64,000 nt of DNA from Flavobacteria bacterium BBFL7 (lineage in GTDB: Bacteria > Bacteroidota > Bacteroidia > Flavobacteriales > Flavobacteriaceae), in contig CH672375.1 in NCBI GenBank assembly GCA_000153385.1, positions 104,260 through 168,259 of the forward strand. The letters run 5' to 3'. Under the pieces are notes generated by a model that saw only the letters and a list, made by a program, of their open reading frames with translations, was not told the origin of the DNA and did no database searches. The position numbers were made by a program, and so were the translations under genes. Positions 45,019 to 51,956 of this stretch are shown piece after piece. Within the stretch, counting starts at the first letter, position 1. Each line of letters begins with the position of its first letter.

Positions 45019-45391
45019 ATTTACATTTGAATATGCGATTATTAGGATAGTTCCTAAAGTTGAAAGAGAAGAATTCTTTAACGTAGGAGTCATACTCTAT
45101 TGTAAAAGAAAGAAATATTTGGGAATCAAGTATTTTATTGACCCGATAAAATTACAAGCCTTCAATTCAGATTTTGACTTAATAGATTTTGATAAATATT
45201 TGAATGCATGGCGGCTAGTGTGTGATGGGAAACCTGCTAGTGGGAAAATAGGAACTTTAGAACAATCTGACCGGTTTAGGTGGTTATCTGCTTGTAGAAG
45301 TACAATTATACAAAGCTCTAAAATACATCCTGGACTTACTGATGATCCACAAAAAACATTAGAAGAGATATTTCTTAAATACGTTCGTTAA
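45008..45391 (+). CDS. DUF3037 family protein
   Basis: The 127-residue protein starts at ATG 45008, inside the last codons of the HipA-like gene. It carries the DUF3037 hallmarks: FEYAIIRIVPKVEREEFFNVGVILYC, then the FDPIKL-type segment FIDPIKLQAF, and FRWLSACRSTIIQSSKIHPGLTDDPQKTLEEIF. Function is unknown. The tight overlap with the kinase-like gene suggests a two-protein module, perhaps kinase plus substrate or neutraliser. Confidence 0.85.
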   Translation: MQDKFTFEYAIIRIVPKVEREEFFNVGVILYCKRKKYLGIKYFIDPIKLQAFNSDFDLIDFDKYLNAWRLVCDGKPASGKIGTLEQSDRFRWLSACRSTIIQSSKIHPGLTDDPQKTLEEIFLKYVR

Positions 45392-45434
45392 TTAGTAATA
45401 TCGCCTTATTAAGGTCTATTAAACATATATTAGT

Positions 45435-45761
45435 ATGAATTGGTTATTATTAATTATTGCTGGATTATTTGAAGTAGCATTTGCTGGCTGTTTGGGTAAA
45501 GCAAAAGAGAGCTCTGGATCTGAGAGCATATACTGGTATGTAGGTTTTATAATTTGCCTATCTATAAGTATGGTATTGTTAATTAAAGTGACCAAAGAAT
45601 TACCAATAGGAACGGCTTATGCAGTTTGGACAGGAATAGGTGCCGTAGGAACAGTCTTATTAGGTATTATAGTCTTTAAAGAACCCGCAACATTCTGGCG
45701 ATTATTTTTTATATCGACATTAATTATGTCAATCGTCGGGTTAAAAACAGTTTCCAGTTAA
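45435..45761 (+). CDS. sugE: SMR family transporter (SugE/Gdx-like)
   Basis: The 108-residue protein has four membrane helices and the essential Glu13 in AGLFEVAFAGCLGKA. The conserved TAYAVWTGIGAVGTVLLGIIVFKEP and the late helix place it in the small multidrug resistance family. The start of helix 1 and the Lys after it favour the SugE/Gdx guanidinium-exporter branch over EmrE, but this is a judgement from one sequence. I found no guanidine riboswitch in the 43 bases upstream. Confidence 0.82.
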   Translation: MNWLLLIIAGLFEVAFAGCLGKAKESSGSESIYWYVGFIICLSISMVLLIKVTKELPIGTAYAVWTGIGAVGTVLLGIIVFKEPATFWRLFFISTLIMSIVGLKTVSS

Positions 45762-45844
45762 CTAGAGAACTTATCCTTATCTATCAACATATGTATGAAA
45801 TTAGTATTGATTTCTTACAAATCAACTTACTACGACCTTATAGA

Positions 45845-46987
45845 TTACCTCACGTATAATTGAACTGTAGGAACAGGTGATGCATTTGCTGGTAAACCTC
45901 CGCTCCATGCATTTACACTACCTATAGAATAATACCAATTACCCGTATTTACAGATCCATCTAGATATGTATTACCACCAGATAGTTCTAAACCACCCCA
46001 ATTATTGTTATTCATTGATATACTCACTGCTGCATAGCCAGCAACTGGTCTTATTCCTGATGCGGAGCTTCTAGGGTCATGAGATTGTAACCAGTGATTA
46101 GTTAATGACAACGTTGGGTAGTGTAATCTAAATTCATAATCTGTTCCACTAATAAGCTCATCTAGCTTACTTAAAATAGAATATTTATCAGTGGTTATAC
46201 CAGGCGAAGCAATGTTGAATTCATTAGCTTCCGTATTATTTACCCAATAACCTCCTGCGGTATTATGATTAAACACTAGTGTCCATCCTCCACCATCATT
46301 AGTCATATCACAATAACAATCATAAGCAGGATTTGGTCCTGCTCCGTCTGGATCTATCGTATAAACTCCATCAGTAGTAAAACCAGAATTATAATAATCT
46401 AGACAATTTGTTAAAGCAGTAGATACATTCACACTAGCCAGACATGTATCTCCTCTACCTACAAAAGTTATGGTAAAGTCATCAGCTTGCTGTGCTACCG
46501 GAGTACCTGAACCAGTAAGCGTGATTGTATTCAAACCTATATTAGTAAAAACGCCAGAACCAGTAAAACTGTATCCGTTAAGTGTATTAGTACTAATAGT
46601 ATATGATTCAATTACATTAACAATGACATCGATGGTTATGGTATTACTTACATTTAAAGGATTACCTGATAAGTAAGCACCATTAACTGTTGTTGATGAA
46701 CAAACTAAAGAATTTATCGGTGCCTCACTTAAACAACCAGACCAAGCTGTACCCTTATAGTATTGAAAACAATCACTATCTAGGTTATAGATAAAAAGAC
46801 CTTCTGCAGGTGTTGTAATCGCATTCCTTTCTGTAGTAGTCATTCTCGGAAATAAAACACCTTGCGTCGTAGACTCAATATCAAGAATAGATGAAGATTC
46901 AGGTAAAATTGTACCAATTCCAACTTGAGAAAAACTAAAAAAACTACTGAAAATTATTAAAATTATAAAATAAGGAGACTTAAGCAT
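45845..46987 (-). CDS. Secreted fibrinogen-like domain protein
   Basis: The 380-residue protein has a signal peptide (cut near FSQ, residue 21) and the VGIGTILPESSSILDIES start shared by many Bacteroidota surface proteins. A beta-rich linker (about 90-190) contains cysteines. The C-terminal ~190 residues (DCLDYYNSGFTTDGVYTIDPDG, YDCYCDMTNDGGGWTLVFN, ... VNAWSGG) form a fibrinogen-related domain, usually a glycan-binding module. No T9SS sorting domain is seen. The likely role is surface recognition or adhesion. Confidence 0.83.
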   Translation of the reverse strand: MLKSPYFIILIIFSSFFSFSQVGIGTILPESSSILDIESTTQGVLFPRMTTTERNAITTPAEGLFIYNLDSDCFQYYKGTAWSGCLSEAPINSLVCSSTTVNGAYLSGNPLNVSNTITIDVIVNVIESYTISTNTLNGYSFTGSGVFTNIGLNTITLTGSGTPVAQQADDFTITFVGRGDTCLASVNVSTALTNCLDYYNSGFTTDGVYTIDPDGAGPNPAYDCYCDMTNDGGGWTLVFNHNTAGGYWVNNTEANEFNIASPGITTDKYSILSKLDELISGTDYEFRLHYPTLSLTNHWLQSHDPRSSASGIRPVAGYAAVSISMNNNNWGGLELSGGNTYLDGSVNTGNWYYSIGSVNAWSGGLPANASPVPTVQLYVR

Positions 46988-47024
46988 TAAATAGGGGAAT
47001 TAAATATGAGCAATATTTAAGTCT

Positions 47025-47032
47025 CAAAGATA
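47025..47032 (-). promoter_or_regulatory. Candidate -7 element of the fibrinogen-like gene
   Basis: The minus strand reads TATCTTTG about 38 bases before the start codon, with a TTG 14 bases further upstream (short spacing). Confidence 0.35.
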
Positions 47033-47137
47033 AAACAAAGGAATTACAATGGAAATATCTCATTCTATTATGACAGATGGGACCTAAATCTATATACCTT
47101 ACTATTTAATTATAAAAAACTACTGTAAATTGAAGTA

Positions 47138-47887
47138 TTAATCTTTGATGTCAATAGTTACATTTTCTAATATAATTTTACTGAGCAGATCTAATTTTTG
47201 ATCTAAGAATAATTGATCCATATGTGATAAATCAGGATCTTGAATTGTTTCTTTGTAATTATTATAATCTTGAATCATCACTCCATTTATATTTCTACGG
47301 TTTATGCTTTCGCGAAAGCGATATCCACATTCCTCCTCACAATAAGAATATGCTAGATAATCAACAAGATAGGTTTCTTTTTGAATCCAATAAATGAACT
47401 CATCTTCATGATCCTCTCCACCACCATTGGGATCAAAGGTTATTTTTACTTTATAATATGGTTGATTATTAATTATTTTCTCTCCTATTAATTCACGGTA
47501 TACCGCTGGTCCATCAAGACTGTATGGTAATTGTGCAAAGTAAATGACACTATTAACTCCACTTACATAACCATTCATCACAGAGTCCGCCACTCTTTGA
47601 GGTATATCGTTAATTAAACGCATGCTCTTATAATTAGAAAACATATCTACCACAGTACTAGAATCATTTTTAAAAATTCTAGTAAATTCATATTCGCCAT
47701 TATTACGTATAGCTCGATATCTAACATCTCTAAAATTAAAAACCATAGTAGATTGCTCTAATAAATGGCCACCATGAGCATAAATTGCCTTATCAATGAT
47801 CTGGTCTGCGTTAAGAGTAGACTTATCTCCACAAGATTGTATTGTGATAGTAGCAATGCAGAGAATTATGTAGATGATTTTTTTCAT
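47138..47887 (-). CDS. DUF6503-like lipoprotein
   Basis: The 249-residue protein has a lipoprotein signal ending TIQSC (Cys19), then DQIIDKAIYAHGGHLLEQSTMVFNFRDVRYRAIRNNGEYEF, typical of Bacteroidota DUF6503 proteins, which appear to share the LolA/LolB-like beta fold. Function unknown. A tract FRES at about residues 192-195 is encoded by the palindromic repeat (47306-47319) between two cysteines and a conserved strand. The minus-strand -7 element TATATTTG ends 4 bases before its ATG. Confidence 0.75.
   Translation of the reverse strand: MKKIIYIILCIATITIQSCGDKSTLNADQIIDKAIYAHGGHLLEQSTMVFNFRDVRYRAIRNNGEYEFTRIFKNDSSTVVDMFSNYKSMRLINDIPQRVADSVMNGYVSGVNSVIYFAQLPYSLDGPAVYRELIGEKIINNQPYYKVKITFDPNGGGEDHEDEFIYWIQKETYLVDYLAYSYCEEECGYRFRESINRRNINGVMIQDYNNYKETIQDPDLSHMDQLFLDQKLDLLSKIILENVTIDIKD
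47306..47320. repeat. GCTTTCGCGAAAGC palindrome (inside DUF6503-like CDS)
   Basis: Core GCTTTCGCGAAAGC, read on the minus strand as Phe-Arg-Glu-Ser. Confidence 0.9.
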
Positions 47888-47891
47888 TTCA

Positions 47892-47899
47892 CAAATATA
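47892..47899 (-). promoter_or_regulatory. -7 element of the DUF6503-like gene
   Basis: The minus strand TATATTTG lies only 4 bases before the ATG at 47887, implying a leaderless or near-leaderless mRNA. No clear -33. Confidence 0.5.
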
Positions 47900-47924
47900 T
47901 AACGATGCCTAACTACCATTAAAT

Positions 47925-47932
47925 TATATTTG
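47925..47932 (+). promoter_or_regulatory. -7 element of smpB
   Basis: TATATTTG 10 bases before the smpB ATG (47943). A short leader is predicted. Confidence 0.5.
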
Positions 47933-47942
47933 CCAATGTTAT

Positions 47943-48404
47943 ATGAAATTTAAGAACAACATAGAGATAAAAAATCGCAAAGCGCGATTTGAATATGAAA
48001 TACTGGATAAGTATATGGCCGGTATAGTTTTGGGCGGTACTGAAATTAAAGCTATTCGACTAGGTAAAGCTAGTATAGCAGAAGGTTTCTGTGAATTTAC
48101 AGATGGTGAATTATGGATAATCAATATGACCGTTCAAGAATACTCTCATGCCACATATTTTAACCACCAACCTAAACAGGCTCGTAAACTTTTACTTAAT
48201 CGTAAAGAACTTAAAAAGCTAGAAAAAGATGTTAATTCTAGTGGTAATACCATTATTCCACTGAGGTTATTTATCAACGATAAAGGACTAGCAAAAATGG
48301 ATATTGCTTTGGCTAAGGGTAAAAAATTACACGATAAAAGAGAGACTATTAAAGATCGCGATAATAAAAAACGTTTAGATCAGATTAAGAAAGCATACAA
48401 ATAG
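47943..48404 (+). CDS. smpB: SsrA-binding protein SmpB
   Basis: The 153-residue protein matches SmpB: NIEIKNRKARFEYEILDKYMAGIVLGGTEIKAIRLGKASI at the start, GELWIINMTVQEYSHATYFNHQPKQARKLLLNRKEL, and the basic tail KGKKLHDKRETIKDRDNKKRLDQIKKAYK that enters the ribosomal A site. It binds tmRNA and is needed for trans-translation. The tmRNA gene itself was not found in the window. It is divergent from the DUF6503-like gene over 55 bases. Confidence 0.97.
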   Translation: MKFKNNIEIKNRKARFEYEILDKYMAGIVLGGTEIKAIRLGKASIAEGFCEFTDGELWIINMTVQEYSHATYFNHQPKQARKLLLNRKELKKLEKDVNSSGNTIIPLRLFINDKGLAKMDIALAKGKKLHDKRETIKDRDNKKRLDQIKKAYK

Positions 48405-48527
48405 ATTTTAATCAATTATCACCTCTACTCCACACATTAATGATCATTTTTCAACTTGAAAAATAGCTTCATTATTATAGCTCCAAATTTTTAGTTAAAA
48501 CACATTACGAAAACGTTGTAGAAGTAT

Positions 48528-48535
48528 TACTTTTG
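48528..48535 (+). promoter_or_regulatory. -7 element of the GAPDH gene
   Basis: TACTTTTG (TAnnTTTG) 31 bases before the start codon. No convincing -33 TTG at the right distance. Confidence 0.45.
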
Positions 48536-48566
48536 CAGCCAAATAAAACCCACAAAAACCCATTCA

Positions 48567-50015
48567 ATGAGTAGCTTAGATACTTATGAAAAAGAGCTAG
48601 CCTTTCAAACTGATAGGCGTCGCGCAGCAGTTGCATTTATTAAAGCCGTAAGTGACTTATGGTATGATAAGTCTATAGAGCTGGTGCTTTTTAGAAATCA
48701 ATTGATTGATCGTAACGTGAGTGAGATCATCAACCTGCATGAGTATGCTGGTGAGTTTGTTCAAAAGCCTATTTCGGTTTTTGATAGTGTAGAGATTGCT
48801 CAGGCTATCTTACAATTAGACATGCCACCTGCAAAACTGGACATCGGGAAATTAACTTATGAGTATCATCTGGAAGATAATGACTATCAAAATGCTACAG
48901 CATTTGTCGCAAGTAAATTAGGTGATGCGCAACAGGCAAACGATATTCAACCTAAGGATGTGGTATTATATGGTTTTGGTAGAATTGGTCGTTTATTAGC
49001 TCGTGAGTTAATGACAAAAGCTGGTAAAGGTAGCCAGTTGAGATTAAGAGCTATTGTTACTCGCGGTAAAATCGATGAGACCGTATTAGAAAAACGTGCA
49101 TCACTTCTTGCTCAAGATAGTGTACATGGTGATTTTTCTGGAACTGTAAGTTATGATGTTGATAATGAGTCCTTAATTATTAACGGTACTACAGTAAAAA
49201 TGATTAGCGCAAATGCTCCTGAAGATATCGATTATACATCTTATGGAATTAATGATGCTTTAATTATTGATAACACAGGTGCTTTTAGAGATGATGAAGC
49301 TCTTGCCCGTCACCTTAAAGCAAATGGTGCGCATAAAGTGTTACTTACTGCACCTGGAAAAGGGATTCCCAATATCGTACATGGTGTCAACCAGCTTGAA
49401 AATAATCCTGATAAAGTGGACATCTTTTCTGCAGCTAGTTGTACTACTAATGCTATTACCCCAGTATTGAAGGCTGTAGAAGATACATTTGGTGTTGTGA
49501 AAGGTCACTTAGAGACGATACATGCTTATACTAATGATCAAAACTTAGTTGATAACATGCATAACAAGTATAGACGTGGACGTGCTGCAGCTTTAAACAT
49601 GGTTATCACAGAGACAGGCGCTGGTAAAGCAGTGAGTAAAGCACTACCTTCTTTTGAAGGTAAATTAACTTCAAATGCGATACGCGTACCAGTTCCTAAT
49701 GGTTCTCTTGCTATTCTAAATTTAGAATTAGAAACAGTAACAAGCAAAGAAGGTATTAACCAAATCATGAAAAAATATGCCCTAGAAGGAGATCTTGTAG
49801 AGCAAATAAAATATTCTATTGATAATGAGCTAGTATCTAGCGATATAATAGGTTCTAATGCTCCATCTATATTTGATTCTAACGCTACTATTGTAAGTGC
49901 AGATGGTAAAAATGTTGTTCTATATGTATGGTATGATAATGAATACGGATACAGTCATCAAGTAATAAGACTGGCAAAATATATAGCCAAAGTAAGACGT
50001 TTTACGTACTACTAG
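48567..50015 (+). CDS. gap: Glyceraldehyde-3-phosphate dehydrogenase, long form
   Basis: The 482-residue protein is longer than classical GAPDH (about 335) because of a ~130-residue N-terminal extension without a recognised domain. From residue 133 the normal enzyme follows: VLYGFGRIGRLLAR for NAD, the catalytic Cys292 in SAASCTTNAITP, His319 in ETIHAYTNDQ, and VWYDNEYGYSHQV near the end. Long forms of this type are common in Bacteroidota, often beside a second, standard gapA. It probably works in glycolysis or gluconeogenesis. A terminator lies 20 bases after the stop. Confidence 0.94.
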   Translation: MSSLDTYEKELAFQTDRRRAAVAFIKAVSDLWYDKSIELVLFRNQLIDRNVSEIINLHEYAGEFVQKPISVFDSVEIAQAILQLDMPPAKLDIGKLTYEYHLEDNDYQNATAFVASKLGDAQQANDIQPKDVVLYGFGRIGRLLARELMTKAGKGSQLRLRAIVTRGKIDETVLEKRASLLAQDSVHGDFSGTVSYDVDNESLIINGTTVKMISANAPEDIDYTSYGINDALIIDNTGAFRDDEALARHLKANGAHKVLLTAPGKGIPNIVHGVNQLENNPDKVDIFSAASCTTNAITPVLKAVEDTFGVVKGHLETIHAYTNDQNLVDNMHNKYRRGRAAALNMVITETGAGKAVSKALPSFEGKLTSNAIRVPVPNGSLAILNLELETVTSKEGINQIMKKYALEGDLVEQIKYSIDNELVSSDIIGSNAPSIFDSNATIVSADGKNVVLYVWYDNEYGYSHQVIRLAKYIAKVRRFTYY

Positions 50016-50034
50016 AATTGTATATCTTAATATT

Positions 50035-50067
50035 AAAAAAGCCATCTCCATTGAGATGGCTTTTTTT
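50035..50067 (+). terminator. Terminator after GAPDH
   Basis: The GCCATCTC/GAGATGGC stem (50041-50048 with 50053-50060), extended by A6/T7 tracts. Confidence 0.92.
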
Positions 50068-50156
50068 AATAAGTGAAGTTCACAACAATATTATGCGGTA
50101 AGTTCTAATTGCTTTTCAAGGAACTTCTTATTTATAGAAGTCCGCATTATAAAGTT

Positions 50157-51290
50157 CTACACCTTAAGTAATTTAGATGCTTGGGTATAACCACCTTGAT
50201 CTCCATCTAAAAAATGTACATGATAATCATCAATTGCAGTAACATAACAAGAAAGAACACTCGTCTTACTCACATAGTAACCATAGTGTAACAAGCCTTG
50301 TTCTTTCATCTTTTGGAGCTCATAAAGTAATAATTCTCGTTGTTTGCTCGTACCTGAGATTACTGTATTAATAGTGCCATCAACCATTAAAGATTCGGTA
50401 AGTTCAGGTAATTCCTTTAAATAATTACGCCCTTTCGGATTGTTTTTTAGATACCAGCGTGCCATAAAAGAACGTATTGCACTCGCAAATACTTCTACCC
50501 ATTTCAACTCAGAAAATTTCATGAGTACTTCATTCTTTAGTTGACCTAAACTGTTAATCATTATCAATTTTTCTATGGTAATGGGATGTCTTTTTTTAAC
50601 ATCTCCATAAATAAATTCCATCTTAGATAAAACATCGCTGTATACAGCACTTTGCAACTCTGTAGATTGTGCGTTGATGATCAATGTAAGGATTTCATTA
50701 TTATCCACTGGTGGTGCAATTTTATCCCATTTACATTCCATACCTTTTAAATTGAGATTATATGGCATATCAGATAACTCAATTTTACGACTTTTAGATT
50801 TCACATCATCTTCTGCCATTTGTAATGCATCACCTAGTACGACAGGTATGGTATGCAAGTCGTTCAATTTTACTTTTGTAATTTTTAAAGTGGCTCCTTT
50901 AGCATACATATCACTAACCTTACAAGAGTCTACTCTCAAGAAAAAATTAAAATTAGATTGACAATTTTCTTGATGTAAGATAAGCGCATGCAAGCACTGT
51001 TTTAAAATTTTATCAGGGACGATAATCGTCGCTCCATCACCGCCAAAAAAGAATGGAATCATCACCTGATTTTCTCTGGCGATATTAAGACACGCAACAA
51101 TACTTCCCGTTGCGGCTAGATTTACTAATTGATGATTTCCGGCACTGACTGCAGCGGTGGAATTTTGAACATCGGTAACAATAATATTCCAGTTTTCTGG
51201 AACATTTTCAAATAATGAAGGATCAAGCAACACCTCATGAATAGGTATATGCTGTATGAGCAAATTGCGATAAAAATCATTGTTCATCAT
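50157..51290 (-). CDS. DUF3095 family protein (nucleotide-cyclase-like)
   Basis: The protein has about 377 residues. I start at ATG 51290 because the -7 element TAAGTTTG (51294-51301) covers the earlier in-frame TTG. The N-terminal part resembles a class III nucleotidyl cyclase: NIIVTDVQNSTAAVSAG with a metal-site Asp near residue 40, and FFFGGDGATIIVP with a second Asp near 85. The rest (PYNLNLKGMECKWDKIAPP, about 180-200) is typical of DUF3095. A C-terminal basic region may be a winged helix. Whether it makes a cyclic nucleotide is untested; cytoplasmic. Confidence 0.82.
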   Translation of the reverse strand: MMNNDFYRNLLIQHIPIHEVLLDPSLFENVPENWNIIVTDVQNSTAAVSAGNHQLVNLAATGSIVACLNIARENQVMIPFFFGGDGATIIVPDKILKQCLHALILHQENCQSNFNFFLRVDSCKVSDMYAKGATLKITKVKLNDLHTIPVVLGDALQMAEDDVKSKSRKIELSDMPYNLNLKGMECKWDKIAPPVDNNEILTLIINAQSTELQSAVYSDVLSKMEFIYGDVKKRHPITIEKLIMINSLGQLKNEVLMKFSELKWVEVFASAIRSFMARWYLKNNPKGRNYLKELPELTESLMVDGTINTVISGTSKQRELLLYELQKMKEQGLLHYGYYVSKTSVLSCYVTAIDDYHVHFLDGDQGGYTQASKLLKV

Positions 51291-51293
51291 ATT

Positions 51294-51324
51294 CAAACTT
51301 ACATTTATTAAAATTGCGAGGCAA
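51294..51324 (-). promoter_or_regulatory. Promoter of the DUF3095 gene
   Basis: On the minus strand TTG (51324-51322), 20 nt, TAAGTTTG (51301-51294), a textbook Bacteroidota promoter. Transcription would start at or next to the ATG codons at 51290/51287, so the mRNA is probably leaderless. Confidence 0.65.
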
Positions 51325-51407
51325 CAGTTTAATAAAACCTTAATCTGACAAAAGCTGTTGTGAGAAATACAGAAATAACTTACATTTATATAAAGTCAAT
51401 AAAATAT

Positions 51408-51872
51408 ATGAAAATCGTTAGCGCTTTAATCTTCTTGTTTGTAAACGTATTATTCGCACAAGCACAGGAAATAAAAAAAGTTTCTACTGGAGGCTATCAC
51501 TATCAGTTAGGTGATGATTTTCTTAACATATCTGATTTAGATAGAGTTTTGGAATCTAATGAAGAGGCCCATCGATTGTTGTACGATGCTAGACAATATA
51601 GAGGCATATCTCAAATATTAGGATTTGCTGTTGGAGCATTAATAGGATATCAATTAGGAAACTTAATTACTGGAAAAGATTTTGATAACGTACAAGGATT
51701 TCTAGGTGCTGGATTAATAGCGATCGCTATCCCTATCAATATTAGGCAGACTAGGAAAATAGAAACTGCTGTAGATCTTTACAATTCAGGTCTCAATCCT
51801 TCTAATGACCCATCTGCTCAACTTTCCATTATTTCAACAGGCACCTCTATAGGATTATCATTACGCTTTTAA
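51408..51872 (+). CDS. Secreted/membrane protein of unknown function
   Basis: The 154-residue protein starts at MKIVSALIFLFVNVLFAQAQ, a good signal peptide; a GTG 48 bases upstream in frame would bury it. After the signal a short polar part (VSTGGYHYQLGDDFLNISDLDRVL) is followed by a glycine-rich hydrophobic helix (ISQILGFAVGALIGYQLGNLI) and a second one (FLGAGLIAIAIPINI). The C-terminus ends SLRF, as in some small outer-membrane proteins. No family recognised. Confidence 0.65.
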   Translation: MKIVSALIFLFVNVLFAQAQEIKKVSTGGYHYQLGDDFLNISDLDRVLESNEEAHRLLYDARQYRGISQILGFAVGALIGYQLGNLITGKDFDNVQGFLGAGLIAIAIPINIRQTRKIETAVDLYNSGLNPSNDPSAQLSIISTGTSIGLSLRF

Positions 51873-51932
51873 TTATTGAATAACTACTTTATAATTAACT
51901 ATTTCTTATTCTAGGAAGCGCAGAAACAACCG

Positions 51933-51940
51933 TATTTTTG
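51933..51940 (+). promoter_or_regulatory. -7 element of the endonuclease gene
   Basis: TATTTTTG, 16 bases before the ATG at 51957. Confidence 0.5.
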
Positions 51941-51956
51941 CCTAAAATCCCCTAGA

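Noticed and set aside
45392..45434. Guanidine riboswitch before the SMR transporter gene
   Set aside because: Only 43 bases of AT-rich spacer and no matching structure.
48446..48464. ATTTTTCA/TGAAAAAT hairpin after smpB as a terminator
   Set aside because: It is an AT-only stem with no following T tract, too weak to call.
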